DNA of 64,000 bases from NCBI GenBank assembly GCA_009363875.1, contig CM018696.1:22519475-22583474 (forward strand), written 5' to 3'. The DNA comes from Mikania micrantha (taxonomy: Eukaryota > Streptophyta > Magnoliopsida > Asterales > Asteraceae). Position numbers and translations under genes: made by a program. The notes beneath the pieces are model-generated. The model was not told the origin of the DNA, searched no databases, and worked only from the letters and a program-made list of their open reading frames with translations. Below, one piece after another: positions 33,677 through 45,153 of the stretch (position 1 is the first letter of the stretch; each line of letters starts with the position of its first letter).

Positions 33677-36596
33677 ATGCTGAAGGCCCAGAAGTTTAAG
33701 AATCAAGGTTGCAAAGCATATCTCGCATATGTGGTCGATAATAAGGTGAAGACAAAAGAACTAAAAGATATTCCGGGGGTATCCCAGTTTCCCGATGTGT
33801 TTCCTGACGAAATACCGAGTATGCCCCCAGACCGAGAAGTAGAATTTCGAATTGATCTTTTACAAGGAGCTAAACCAGTTGCGAAGGCACCTTATTGACT
33901 TGCACCCACAGAGATGAAGGAGTTAATGTCACGGTTGCAAGACCTGTTAGACAAAGGTTTTGTGAGGCCAGGTGTTTCACCCTGGGGAGCTCCAATATTA
34001 TTTGTAAAGAAGAAAGACGGGAGTATGCGAATGTGCATAGACTACAGGGAGCTAAATAAACTTACAATAAAGAACAAATACCCTCTTCCTAGAATTGATG
34101 ACTTGTTTGACCAGCTACAAGGAGCGAGTTAGTTCTCCAAAATCGACATACGTTCAGGCTATCATCAGCTGAAGGTGAGAGAAAAAGACATATCAAAGAC
34201 TGCATTCCGAACAAGATACGGACATTATGAGTTTTTAGTAATGTCGTTTGGTTTGACTAATGCCCCAGCAGCATTCATGGATCTCATGAATAGGGTATGT
34301 CGACCAATGCTTGACAGGTCAGTAATTGTGTTCATTGATGATATTTTGATATATTCAAAGAATGAACAAGACCAAGCCTGTCACCTAAAAGAAGTTTTGG
34401 AGACGTTGAGAAGAGAGAAGTTGTATGCCAAATTCTCAAAATGTGCCTTTTGGTTAAGAGAAGTACAATTTCTTTGTCATGTAATAAATGCTAATGGAAT
34501 CCTAGTTGATCCAAGTAAGATCGAGTCGGTGACAAAATGGAATCCGCCAAAGACACCCACTGAAGTTCGTAGCTTTCTGGGTTTGGCAGGTTACTACTGA
34601 CGATTCATTCAATATTTCTCCAGGATTGCTTCTGCCATGACCAAGTTAACCAAGAAGGAAGTAAAGTTTGAATGGGGTCTTGAACAACAAGATGCATTTG
34701 AAGAACTGAAGAGATGATTAACACAGGCCTAGTTATAGCATTACCTGATGGCACATAAGACATGATAATCTACTCTGATGCGTCATATCAGGGTTTGGGT
34801 TGTGTTCTGATGCAGCGAGGCAAAGTTATTGCGTATGCATCATGAAAATTAAAAACCCATGAAACAAATTACCCAACACACGACTTGGAATTGGCCGCAG
34901 TCGTGTTTGCACTAAAGATATGGAGGCTTTATTTGTATGGCGCCAAGTGCACCATCTACACTGATCATAAAAGTCTAAAGTATTTCTTTGAACAAAAAGA
35001 CTTAAACATGAGACATCGTAGATGTCTTGAGTTGATTAAGGATTATGATTGTGAAATTCTATACCATCCAGGAAAATCCAATGTAGTGGCCGATGCACTA
35101 AGTCGCAAGGGTGATTTTCTCCTATACGGGTGAAATCTTATGCGCTAGTTATAACATCAGATTTTCTAAATCAACTAAAAGATACACAAAAAGAAGCATT
35201 GAAAGAAGAGAATGTGATGAGTGAAAGAATTTTTGGTCTGATAACGAAGCTTGATGAAAACGAGTTTGGAATCCAAACTCGTTATGGTAGAATGTGGGTA
35301 CCTCGATATGGTGATATTAGATCAAGGATTCTATACGAAGCATACAAATCTCGATATTCCGTTCATCCAGGTACTACCAAAATGTTTCAAGATTTGCGCA
35401 AGAATTACTGGTGGCCAGGAATGAAATTCAGCATATTACAATACGTTAACCGATGTCTGACTTATTTACAAGTGAAAGCGAAGCATCAGAAGCCTCACGG
35501 CTATTTGCAGCCTCTAGAAGTTCCTGAATGGAAATGGGAACACATCACCATGGATTTCATCACAAATCTACCACGTACAGCTAAACAACATGATTCTATA
35601 TGGGTGATTGTGGACCGACTGATAAAAAGTGCTCCTTTTTTAGCAATAAAAGACACGTATTCGTCAAAAAAGCTATCAGAATTATTTGTGAAAGAAATTA
35701 TTGCACGCCATAGAGTACCAGTCTCGATTTTATCGGATCGAGATACCAGATTTACTTCCTGATTCTGGAATAAATTCCATGAACAGATGGGGACAAGATT
35801 ATGTTTAAGCACGGCATATCATCCGTAAACGGATGGACAGACTGAAAGAACGATACAAACACTAGAGGATATGCTACGTGCATGTGTTATTGACTTTGGT
35901 GGTAATTGGGATGATCATTTACCTCTAGTCGAATTCTCGTATAATAACAACTACCATGCAAGCATTGGAATGCCACGATATGAAATGTTATACGGGAGAC
36001 GGTGTCGAACACCACTATGTTGGGGTGAAGTTGGGCAAAAAGACATGGGGAGCAAAATTGATGTAGAATATATGGCCAATAAGCTTGCTCAAATCAGAGC
36101 ACAACTAAAAGCTAACCAAGATCGTCAAAAATCTTATGCAGACAAAAGATGAAGACCAATTGAATTCAACGTAGGGGATCGTGTGATATTAAAAGTATCC
36201 TCATGAAAAGGTCTAATTCGATTTAGAAAGCGAGGAAAGTTAAGTCCGAGGTATATCGGACCATTTAAGATTTTGGCTAGAATTGGTAAAGTTGCATACC
36301 GATTGGAACTGCCAGAAGATTTTAGTAGTATACACCCAAAGTTTCATATGTCATATTTAAGAAAATGTCTGGCGGATGAAACCTCTCATGTTCCATATGA
36401 GGAAATTGAAGTTGATGAAAAACTTAGTTATATTGAGGAGCCCACCGTAATTATCGATCAGGGTGAAAAGAGACTCCGAAATAAGGTTATTAAAATGGTT
36501 AAAGTGCAATGGAAGCATAGGAATGGATCGGAAGCAACTTGGGAAACTGAAGAAAAAACGCGAAAGAATTACCCTCAATTATATTCCATGCAATAG
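33677..36596 (+). pseudogene. pol: pol of element E, riddled with stops
   Basis: RT (CIDYRELNK, FIDDILIYSK), RNase H (YSDASYQGLG, then YTDHKSLKYF), integrase (SVHPGTTK finger; MDFITNLP, SDRDTRF, GQTERTIQ catalytic motifs) and a chromodomain-like tail (WKHRNGSEATWE) are all recognisable. Stops are at 33896 (R in APYRLAP), 34130, 34598 (R in YYRRF), about 34713, 34841 (R in ASRQL), 35760 (R in SRFW), 35826 (Q in HPQTDG), 36150 (R in DKRRRP) and 36204 (W in SPWKG). Frameshifts occur near 34725 and 35110. Most stops are explained by C-to-T or G-to-A changes. Protease is absent. Confidence 0.9.
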
Positions 36597-36619
36597 GTTT
36601 CGGGGACGAAACCTTCATT

Positions 36620-36633
36620 AAGGGGGGTAGAAT
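36620..36633 (+). other. Polypurine tract of element E
   Basis: AAGGGGGGTAGAAT sits directly before the TGTAACG start of the 3' LTR, after the CGGGGACGAAACC motif. Confidence 0.82.
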
Positions 36634-36830
36634 TGTAACGTTCAGTTTTTCCAAAACCATGTAATAATTATTATTACAATGAAATGCTTCAAGTTGCTTA
36701 GTACAAATATTTTATGTAAGCTATGATAGACCAAACATATGCTTAGCTACAGAAACCAATACAAGTAATTGAAAATTTGAGTAACGAGGTATGTAACCAC
36801 GCCAAAAGTACACATGTATAAGAGCATTTA

Positions 36831-36897
36831 CACGTGTCACAGCCTATTGCCACATGTCTCCAAGGGCTGCCACGTGTCCCCAAAGCTGCCACATGTC
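36831..36897 (+). promoter_or_regulatory. 20-bp-periodic CACRTGTC array in LTR of E
   Basis: CACGTGTC at 36831, CACATGTC at 36851, CACGTGTC at 36871 and CACATGTC at 36890. These contain E-box/G-box and ABRE-like (ACGTGTC) cores. The spacing of 19-20 bp is two helical turns. A TATA box lies about 50 bp downstream. Confidence 0.6.
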
Positions 36898-36944
36898 CGG
36901 GTGTAGTGCCGGCACCCCATTGTCTCGATTTGCGTGCCAGTTCC

Positions 36945-36952
36945 TATAAATA
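36945..36952 (+). promoter_or_regulatory. TATA box in 3' LTR of E
   Basis: TATAAATA in TTCCTATAAATAGACG, a near-consensus plant TATA box placed about 310 bp into the LTR. Confidence 0.65.
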
Positions 36953-37550
36953 GACGTCAAAAACTCGTTTCAACGTAATGCTACTTGACTCTAGCTCTAT
37001 TACACCAACAAATACACACTCTTAACCACTAATTAGATTGAACAAATAGTATCTACATTATTAGACAGTTCTCGGGAGTTGTCAGGTCGTATAAGTGACG
37101 CATTGTTCGAGAAGCTATAGTAGAAGTTTTGCTTTAACAAAGGTGAGCTCTATGAGCCCTGTTTTACTGTTTTAAATGCTTTGGGCTGATGTGCAAGTTA
37201 TATTTATAATGTTTTGATATATATGATGTTATATTTATGCCGGGATGTTTCCCGTTTATACCAATGTTAAGCGGGATAATGCCGAATTTTCTGTACGTAT
37301 TCTTTTAAAATATAAAAGAGGCAACCCGAATCTTTATTTTGTAAATAAGTTTACAAAAAGAGTTTTCAAGAGGTCTAAATCTCATATACTAATAAAGACA
37401 TGGTCCTGGTATACTGAAGGGGTGTAGTCTTATGCTCCTTAGATATAACAGGATAATGCCGGTGTATATGTTTGAGATAAAGACGTTGTTTCGAAAAAGA
37501 GTTCTTGCACTACGGTGATGATTATAAAGTTTTTAAAATAGATTTGAAAG

Positions 37551-37691
37551 CACCTTCGGGTGAACAGAGTTACCTTCTGGTAAAACAGAGTTACCTTCGA
37601 GTAAAACAGAGTTACCTTCGGGTAAAAACACAGTTACCTTCGGGTAAAACAGAGTTACCTTCGGGTAAAACAGAGCACCTTTGGGTGAACA
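37551..37691 (+). repeat. 21-bp VNTR in 3' LTR of E
   Basis: The same unit as at 32519-32640 with about one extra copy, including a variant with CTTCGAGTAAAAC. Confidence 0.85.
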
Positions 37692-38114
37692 GACTTTTAA
37701 ATAAATGTTTTGATATAATATGATACATGTATATCGATGTATGCTTTTGTGAAATGCTTTTGAAATATATGATTTAAAATTAAAGATGTTTATTAAACTT
37801 AGAACTCACATGCTTAAGCTGACAATTTTTAGCGTGCACATCATGTAGAGTTGATACAAGCCTTAGCTAGTGGAGGCAAGAAACAGGTGGCGTAAGTGAT
37901 ATTGGATGGATGGCTGCAAGTTTTGAGAATACTGGCATAGATGTAAATCTTGTAAAAAAATAAATAAATAAATATTGTTGTATAATAGATTTGTAATCAG
38001 GTTTACTTATGTATAATATGTTTTATTTTCGCTGCGATTGAGTTATCTCTATTTAATCATTGTGCTTATGAGTAAATCCGATGAAGTAACGTGTCTCGGG
38101 AGACGGGCATTACA

Positions 38115-38689
38115 GTTGTGATACCAGATCAAGTAAGTTGCACTCCATCTCTGAGACATCACCACTATGCTTCTGCAATCTTCTCAGAGTGATAGTGACA
38201 TCATCAGGTGACGAAAGATGAGGGTGTGACAATGTTCTATTCAAACTTATTCAACTCTAGCATTTATTCAAACTATGATGCAAGTCTTAGACCTAGTTAA
38301 TTCTATGTGTTAAATGCTATGCTTTTGTACAAAGTGTTGATTCTATGTGTGTTGAGAGTCAAATAAGCTAGTACTTAGTAGATTAAGATGTGTTATATAC
38401 CATCTTCGCATTGAATTTTTTCATTGTGCGAAAAAGGTGAAAAGTACACCTAGTAAACTTGTTGAAATGCAAATGTTAATTTATATTATGATCATATTTG
38501 AATTAACAGTGCGTTTAATCCACATTCAATTAAACTCGCTATCTACAATGTTGATTGAAGGTTTTTTACTTGGATAAAGTGGTTCACCTAGCCATCCATG
38601 ACAAAAGGACCAAACATAGATTTTTTCTAGAAGATTTTGTCTAATCTCATAGCATTCACATTTGATATGAAAATCTTGAAAAATAGAGG
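38115..38689. other. Unassigned spacer
   Basis: GGGTGTGACA at about 38224-38233 resembles a gypsy LTR end, so 38115-38233 may be the tail of another LTR. The remainder shows no coding or repeat structure. Confidence 0.4.
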
Positions 38690-38820
38690 TTTTTTGGTTG
38701 AATTCGGTTCAAATAATCATTTACCTAATTCAGTTCGGTTTTTGGTTTGGGATAAATTTTTTTGATAACCGGTTAAAACGAACCGAACAAACTGTTAACC
38801 GAACCGATAAACACCCCTAG
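38690..38820. mobile_element. hAT-like fragment (ACCGAACC-rich)
   Basis: Rich in TTCGGTT/AACCGAA and ends AAACACCCCTA, the complement of a TAGGGGTGTTT-type hAT terminus. The other end is not clear. Confidence 0.4.
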
Positions 38821-38828
38821 CGGTAGCC

Positions 38829-39124
38829 CATTAACTTTGACAAAATCAATCCAAATCTTTGATCTTTTTCATGACCTTTATTGTAATAATATAGGGGGAT
38901 GTTCTTTTCTGTGTTCTTGTTAATTCACAAATGTTTAGAATTCAAAACAAGTGTAAGTTTTCGTTACATTGCAAATATTTATTTATTGTTACGGCATTTA
39001 CACTGACGTAAGATCCTAAATGGTGATAAATTTACACAAGCACATAAAATAACATATTCTTGTACATGTATAATAAAGATCATGAAAAAAACACCGAAGA
39101 TTTGGCTTGATCTTGTTAGAGTTA
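38829..39124. mobile_element. Foldback element, family F4-like
   Basis: The left arm (TTAACTTTGACAAAATC, then CTTTTTCATGACCTTTATT) pairs with the complement of the right arm ending AGAGTTAAT. The arms span about 110 bp. It is related to 57776-58157 and 58182-58505. Confidence 0.65.
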
Positions 39125-39170
39125 ATCAAGTTTATTCAATTAAGGTGTGTTCTTATTTGAGCCCCAATCC

Positions 39171-39171
39171 G

Positions 39172-39199
<28 letters not shown>
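39171..39199 (+). repeat. (CT)n microsatellite
   Basis: GCTCTCTC...CTCTATC, followed by a short TA run. Confidence 0.9.
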
Positions 39200-39207
<8 letters not shown>

Positions 39208-39208
39208 A

Positions 39209-39570
39209 TATATATTTATAATTTGAAAACCCCTACTTATTGTGAAAATTATGAAAACCATCTAAAAATCATGTAAAAAACATTTTATTTTTTTGAATTT
39301 TTTTACAAGTTTGTTACATTATTTGGCACATTTTTATAAAAAAAATTAAAAAAAACGTCGATTAGTTATTTTTTAAAAAAATATTTTGTAAAACCATGTA
39401 AAAGATACGTAACATATGGGCCCAGTGTTACGTATGTTTTACGTGGGTTTATAAAATATTTTTCTTAAAAATATTTACTCGACGTTTTTTTAATAAAAAT
39501 ATGCCAAATAATGTTATAAACTTGTAAAAAAATTCAAAAAAAAAACGTTTTTTACATGGTTTTCACACTA
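39209..39570. mobile_element. Foldback element F2
   Basis: The arm with TTTTTTACAAGTTTGTTACATT is inverted as AATGTTATAAACTTGTAAAAAA, with ACGTCGA/TCGACGT further inside. It is flanked by a 44-bp direct duplication at 39118-39161 and 39572-39615. A fragment of the family is at 32340. Confidence 0.7.
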
Positions 39571-39639
39571 AAGAGTTAATCGGATTTCTTCAATTAAGGT
39601 GAGTTCTTATTTGAGTACAATCATCTCTCTCTCTATATA

Positions 39640-40635
39640 TATATATGTGGGATGGAAGTATACATAACCACTAACTCATTAAACATAATCCAATAGTTAA
39701 TTTAAAATATAAGAGCATAGGATCTTGCCATGTGTTATTTTTGATTTTTTAATTTGGAAGGACATTTTGTAACCACTTAAAAGCTAGATTTAATATGCTG
39801 GTAACAAGTGTCACCATCTAATAGTGTTTAATAAATTTAATTTTTTATATAAATTACTCCTTTCTTTTTTTAAATATTCATAACTCTTTAATACTATATT
39901 ATTATTTTTTTTAAATTACACCACTATACTCGTCTCATTTTTCTCTTTATTTCCGTTATAGACTTGAGTAGTTTTTTTTTACTTTTTTTAGATGTCATAT
40001 ATTTACATCATTTTTCTCTTTATTTCCGTTATAAACTTGAGTAGTTTTTTTTTACTTTTTTTAGATGTCATATATTTACATCATTGTAACGAGCTTAAAT
40101 ATAACAAACTAATTTAAAATTTTTTCTAATAATGGTAAATTACAGCGATGTAACACATTATTTACCGAGATCTACTTTTTTTTTAATTTTTTTTCCCAAA
40201 TATCCCGCTTTACATACATGTAACGAAGATAAACATAACACAATATTTTTTTTCTAACATCAGTAAATTAAAGTAATGTAATACAAATGAAGTAATATAC
40301 AATGATATAATTTACGGTAATTTAACACATTATTTACAATGACGTAATTTTCTCTTTAATTCCGTTATAATCTCGACTAGTTTTTTTTCTCATATGTCAT
40401 TTATTTACATCGACGTAACGAGTATAAAAATAAAACATTATTTTTAATTTTTTCTAACGTTGCTAAATTACAATGATGTAATATAACTTATAATAACACA
40501 TTATTTTGATTTTTTTTTCTAACAATAATAATTACAGTGACGTAATATATAGTGATGTAATTTACATTCATGTAATGTTACCATTGTTAGAAAAAAGTTC
40601 AAATTAATTTGTTATACTTAAGCTCGTTACAATTA
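39640..40635. mobile_element. F1-related foldback element with tandem duplication
   Basis: An inner inverted pair of about 60 bp at 40083-40142 and 40574-40635 (ATTGTAACGAGCTTAA and its complement). Positions 39947-40082 hold two tandem copies of a unit of about 70 bp with TTTCCGTTATAGACTTGAG. The CCGTTATAG...ACTAG wording links it to F1. Confidence 0.6.
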
Positions 40636-41110
40636 GGGGTGAACAAAAAGCCAAAAAACCGAACTGGAACCGAATTAACCGAAAAAACGAACCGGAACCA
40701 AATTAACCGAAAAAACGAAACCGGAACAAAATGAACCGAAAAAACCAAACCGAAAAAAACCAAAACCTAATTTTTCGGTTCGGTTTTTCATATTCTAAAA
40801 ACTGAAGCAATCCGGTTTTTAATCTTGTTTAAAAATTAATTTATATAGTTGGTGTTCGATCAATTAATTTTTATTCATTGTTAAACAGGACATTTTATGG
40901 TATTTTTTAACTTAGCTTTATTATGTTTACGTTTTATGCTGTTTTTTCGAGATATTTTATTATGTTTATGGTGTTAAGATTTTGTGATGTTTATGTTGTT
41001 CGCATATTTATAAGATCAAAGCTGGACATTTTATGATTTTTTTTTGTCTTCAGTGTTATAAACATCTAGAAAACACCATAAAACACAAAATTCATATACA
41101 TAAATTCAGT
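40636..41110. mobile_element. hAT-like fragment (AACCGAAAAAACGAACC)
   Basis: Starts TAGGGGTGAAC, followed by repeated ACCGAA motifs and a TTCGGTTCGGTTTTT complement. The right boundary is unclear. AT-rich filler follows to about 41320. Confidence 0.4.
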
Positions 41111-41665
41111 TCGGTTTTTTTATATAACAATATTATACTCGTTGAAAATATTAAAAAATGATGGATTTTATGGTGTATTTTTTTTAAAAAAAAAATAACA
41201 TACAAAGAATTTATAAACGTTTAAAAAAAATAGAGGGAAGTTGTTAAAAAGTCAACAATGGCTAAAATACCATTATACCCCTTCAACCACTTAAATTACT
41301 CCTTAATTTTCTCCAATGATGTGTCACACTTAGGCCATGTGTTGTGGTGTGACCACCATCACTCCACGTAGGCGTCACGTGGACGTCACAAAATCAACCA
41401 ACATCATCACCTTCTTATCACTCCACATCATCTTTTCCTATGTTATCCATCACTTCCCCATCACTCCACGTCATCACCACCTTTTTCAATATTTTATTAT
41501 TTGATTTTTACTTTTTCAAATATAAATTAAATTAAAAAAACACCTAATATAATTAAAAATATTAATATTACAAACTAAAATAAAAAAAAATTACATGTTA
41601 AAAAAATTAAATTACAAAATTAAATAAAAAAAAATTAAAATAAATTTAAAAACTTTTAAAAAAAA

Positions 41666-42645
41666 CTACAAATTATATTTCTTCATAATTTGCCCCTTCG
41701 TCTTCTCGGCTATTTCACGAGCGCGACCGGTTAAGTGATCGATTGGAGTCCACAACAATTTCATATCATTGTTGTATTGTTTTTGCTCCTGTATGTTGAC
41801 GAATTTTTGCAACGAGTCGGAGATGGTCTCCAACGTGTCTTTGTAATCGGTTGAAGACAAGGCTTGTGGTCGTTTACCCTTGTTGTTTCGACCGGGCGGA
41901 CGTTGAGGAGAGGTTGGTGGGGGCATGTCCATTTCGACTTCCTCATCAGACTCGTTTAAGTTAACGAAACATCGACCGGTTGAGTCGGATTGAGTGGTCG
42001 TGTACTTTCCGGACGATGACGTCTTCGTCCGTTTTGAAGTTTGTAACTTCGGGACAGGATGCCATTTGGTTGATTTCCGCATAACTTGCCACGACGCAAT
42101 ATGCGCAAATGGCCCGTTTTCTCGTGCGTAGGCCATCAACGCCTCGTTCATAACCGATTCGTCGTTCTCACCACTTTTGCGATTGTTGTGGTGTTGAACA
42201 CAAAAGCCGTTAGATTTCGCGACTTTACGTTGTAAGTCGCGCCATTTGCCGGAAATCATGTCGTTCATCCGGTAGTCACCACGATCCATTGCCGGAAAAA
42301 ATGGTGTCTCACGCATCTCCAAAAATCCGAGCTCGTTTGGTTGTTACCAACGATCGGGTCTTCGAAAACGTCAATGTAGGCACGAGCCAGTGTCACCTCC
42401 TCAGATTCCGACCATCGAGTAATGGACGGTTTGGTTGTTTTTTCAGGCACTTCTTTTCGTCGGTGCCTACGACGCGATGAAGCCGGTTGGGCGTCGGGCT
42501 GTGTTTCCGGAACCACGTCAACATCGGGATTGTGTTGATTATCAAAAACGTTGTCACCGGCGGTGAGTTTTGGTTGAAAAAAGGTGGTTGTGGGTGTATT
42601 TGAGAAGGTTAGAAATTGGTTCGAGTTTGGATTGTTTGGATCAAG
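41666..42645 (-). pseudogene. Myb/SANT-like, NAM-associated transposon-type protein, frameshifted
   Basis: On the minus strand an Asn/Pro/Gln-rich start, a basic SRRRHRRKE patch and a trihelix/Myb-like segment (RWSESEEVTLARAYIDV, then TSSDFWR) are in one frame to about 42298. The continuation (PAMDRGDYRMNDMISGKW to the C-terminal MKKYNL) is in another frame. The switch falls in a T6 run at 42296-42301, so one T appears to be missing. An in-frame TAA at 42646-42648 blocks extension upstream. The architecture resembles the Myb-like second protein of PIF/Harbinger transposons and the NAM-associated proteins common in plants. No Harbinger transposase was found nearby. An intact domesticated gene with a sequencing error cannot be excluded. 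Confidence 0.6.
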
Positions 42646-42844
42646 TTAAGGTCGGTAACAATTCATAAACGGGTTAAAGTATGGATTGTTTGGGTTTTTT
42701 GAATCCGTAGTAGTGTAGAATTTTTGAAGATTTGAAAGAGTTTTTAAGAATTTTTAAAAGAATTTTGAAAGAATTTTGGATTTTTGAATGGGTTGGATGA
42801 GTTTATATAGGTTTAATATTTTTTTTGGCTCATCAACGGCTTTG

Positions 42845-43011
42845 CAGTGACGGAGCTTGAAGGATCAGAAAGGGGGGGCGAAAAATTACGGGAGCCAGAA
42901 TACATGTTAATTTTTTTAAGCGAGGGGGGGCGAAACCTCTATTTTTAACTAAAAATTAACCTTCTACGGACGAAAAAATAGGGGGGCGGCCTTAAGTAAG
43001 CTTCGTCCATG
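42845..43011. mobile_element. hAT-like MITE, 167 bp
   Basis: Ends CAGTGACGGAGCTT and AAGCTTCGTCCATG, which are inverted. It is flanked by CGGCTTTG (42837-42844) and CGGCTATG (43012-43019), an 8-bp target duplication with one mismatch. Confidence 0.7.
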
Positions 43012-43019
43012 CGGCTATG

Positions 43020-43258
43020 TTACCGTTATAATATTTTTTTTCCTTTCCCTATCACCCTGTGAGGGGCCTCACACCCTTGCCCATCACTTGTCCATCATGC
43101 TCCTGTGTTATGGGGGTGGGGCGCGACTAGGGCGTGACTCATGGGCATCACGCACACATAGCCTTACAACCATTCATCCAAAAAATCAATTGCTTATATT
43201 TCTTCCTACACTTTTTATAGTTTTTCTCCTTTTTAGCCTTAACCCTATACTATATATA
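43020..43258. other. Unassigned, possibly right end of the Harbinger-like unit
   Basis: GC-richer stretch with GGGGCGCGACTAGGGCGTGAC. It has faint similarity to GGCGTCACGTGGACGTCAC at about 41371, so the two may be decayed ends of the element carrying the Myb-like gene. Confidence 0.3.
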
Positions 43259-43506
43259 GGGGATGGTTCGAATGTTAACCCTTCCTTATTGCGGTAACGA
43301 AATAACTACATCTTATTACTTTGGGGCCTACATTAAAGTAAATTTAAAGGTGTAGGTTTTTTCATATTTTTTTTATTAATGTAAGTGGGCCCTACATTAA
43401 AAGAAAAAACCTACACCTTTAGATTTACTTTAGTGTGGGCTCAAAAGTAATAAGATGCAGTTATTCGGTTAACGCAATAAATATGAGTTAACATTTGATC
43501 ATCTCC
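43259..43506. mobile_element. Foldback MITE F3
   Basis: GGGGATGGTTCGAATGTTAAC at the left mirrors GAGTTAACATTTGATCATCTCC at the right. Inside, CTACATTAAAGTAAATTTAAAGGTGTAG mirrors its complement. It is flanked by TATATA runs. A truncated copy is at 57362-57540. Confidence 0.78.
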
Positions 43507-43859
43507 ATATATATATAGGAATTGAATCAAATGAAAACTCGATCTTAAAGAGAAAACCCTTAAACCCTATCTCAGCCGTTAGATCAAACTTTTTTACTTT
43601 ATGATTTATTTAAATATAAAGGGTATTTTTGCCTTTAACCACTCCTCATATATATACTACTTTCACTCTTTCTCTCTCCCTCATTTTAAAAAAATATGTT
43701 ATCTCTCTACTCTCTCTCTCTACCTGATGAAGATGAAGAAGGTGCTTGGGGTGGTGGCCGTAGGTTTAGACGGTGGTGGTCGTGAGTTTAGGCGGCGAAT
43801 GCGGGTTTAGGCGATCGTGATGGTGGTGTGGTCATTCTCTCTCTACCCTCTCTCTAAAG

Positions 43860-44070
43860 TTGATGGTGGTGGTGGTTAATGATTGTGGTGGTAGTTCTCT
43901 GTCGATGGTGGTAGTGGTGGTGGTCCAATGGTGGTGTGGTGTTGACCAGCGGGTGGTGGTGGTGACAGGCAGATGGTGGCGGTGACTGGCAGATGGTGGT
44001 GGTTGTGGTAGTTCTCAGTCGGTGTGCTCCCAATCGGTGGTGGTGGTGGTTTCAGGAGGTGGTAGTCATG
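43860..44070 (+). repeat. GGT-rich imperfect trinucleotide block
   Basis: Degenerate GGTGGT repeats with interspersed CAGATGGTGG units, inside F5. Confidence 0.8.
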
Positions 44071-44129
44071 GTGGTGGTTCAAACACACGTTTAACCAGGT
44101 GTACCTTGTGCTAAAAAACTTGTACATTT

Positions 44130-44725
44130 TTTTTGTACACATGTGTAGTTTTCAGATCTTATAGGTGTTGCTTGAGGTGTACTTTATGCAGTAAAACTTG
44201 TACATTTTTATTAGTTAACATGTGTAGTGCTTTGACCATGTGTATTGTTTGTTGTAAAATTTGTACATTTATATTACTACACATGTGTAGTGCTTTGACC
44301 ATGTGTATTGTTGTAAAATTTGTACATTTTTATTTACACGTGTGTAGTATTTCAGATGTTTATAGTTGTTGCTTGACCAGGTGTACTTTTGTGTAGTAAA
44401 ACATGTACATTTTTGTTTCTACACATGTGTGGTTTTTGTTGTTTTGGTAATTTTGATGTTCTTGTATAAAATTACACATGTGTAATGTTTGTTTCATATG
44501 TAAAAATATGAATGTGTAATGTTTTATTATGTTTGTTGCTACACATGTGTAGTTTTTGTTGTTTTGGTAATTTTGATGTTCTTGTATAAAATTACACATG
44601 TGTAACCTAAAAAAAGACTACACATGTGTATCATCCGACAAAAGAAAGAAGGGGTGATAAAGCTGTCCGGCAAAAGAAAGAAGGGTGGTAAAGCTATCAG
44701 GCAATAGAAAAAGACTACACATGTG
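44130..44725. repeat. Array of TACACATGTGTA palindromes
   Basis: Perfect or near-perfect palindromes near 44139, 44216, 44279, 44336, 44420, 44474, 44540, 44593, 44619 and 44715. A unit of about 119 bp containing GTTGTTTTGGTAATTTTGATG is duplicated (about 44421 and 44540). Confidence 0.8.
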
Positions 44726-45153
44726 TATCTTTCGGCAAAACAAAGAAGGGGTGATAAAGCTGTTCAGCAAAAAAAGAAGGGTGGTAAAGTTATCAGGCAA
44801 TAGAAAGAAAGGGTTCTATTTATTTCTTAACATAGACCAACGGTGATCTATGTTAAGGCAATAGAAAGAAGGATGGTAAAGCTGTCACTATCAGGCAATA
44901 AAAAGAGAGAGATGAGAGAGACTGACGGACAGAGAAAGACAAAGGAGGGATAGTGGGAAAAAGTCTCTTTGACCCCTTAAATGGTATAAAAGATATTTTC
45001 TTTTTAAAAACCTCAATAAAATAATCAACTTTAATTGTGGACCACATATTTCTTCTGTTTAATTAATTAAAAACTAAAATAAGTTTGATCTAACGGCTGA
45101 GATAGGGTTTAAGGGTTTTCTCTTTAAGATCGGGTTTTCAAAGTATTCAAACC

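Larger units (their letters stand above)
32456..38114 (+). mobile_element. Element E: old, gag-less gypsy element
   Basis: A truncated 5' LTR (605 bp), primer-binding site, about 600 bp of non-coding filler where gag and protease should be, a decayed pol, a polypurine tract and a full 1481-bp 3' LTR. It encodes a gypsy pol related to but clearly different from A-D. The many stops show long inactivity. Confidence 0.9.
36634..38114 (+). repeat. 3' LTR of element E
   Basis: 1481 bp, TGTAACGTTC to GGGCATTACA. It keeps a TATA box and an upstream motif array that the truncated 5' LTR has lost, so any promoter activity would read out to the right. It carries the 21-bp VNTR at 37551-37691. Confidence 0.88.
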
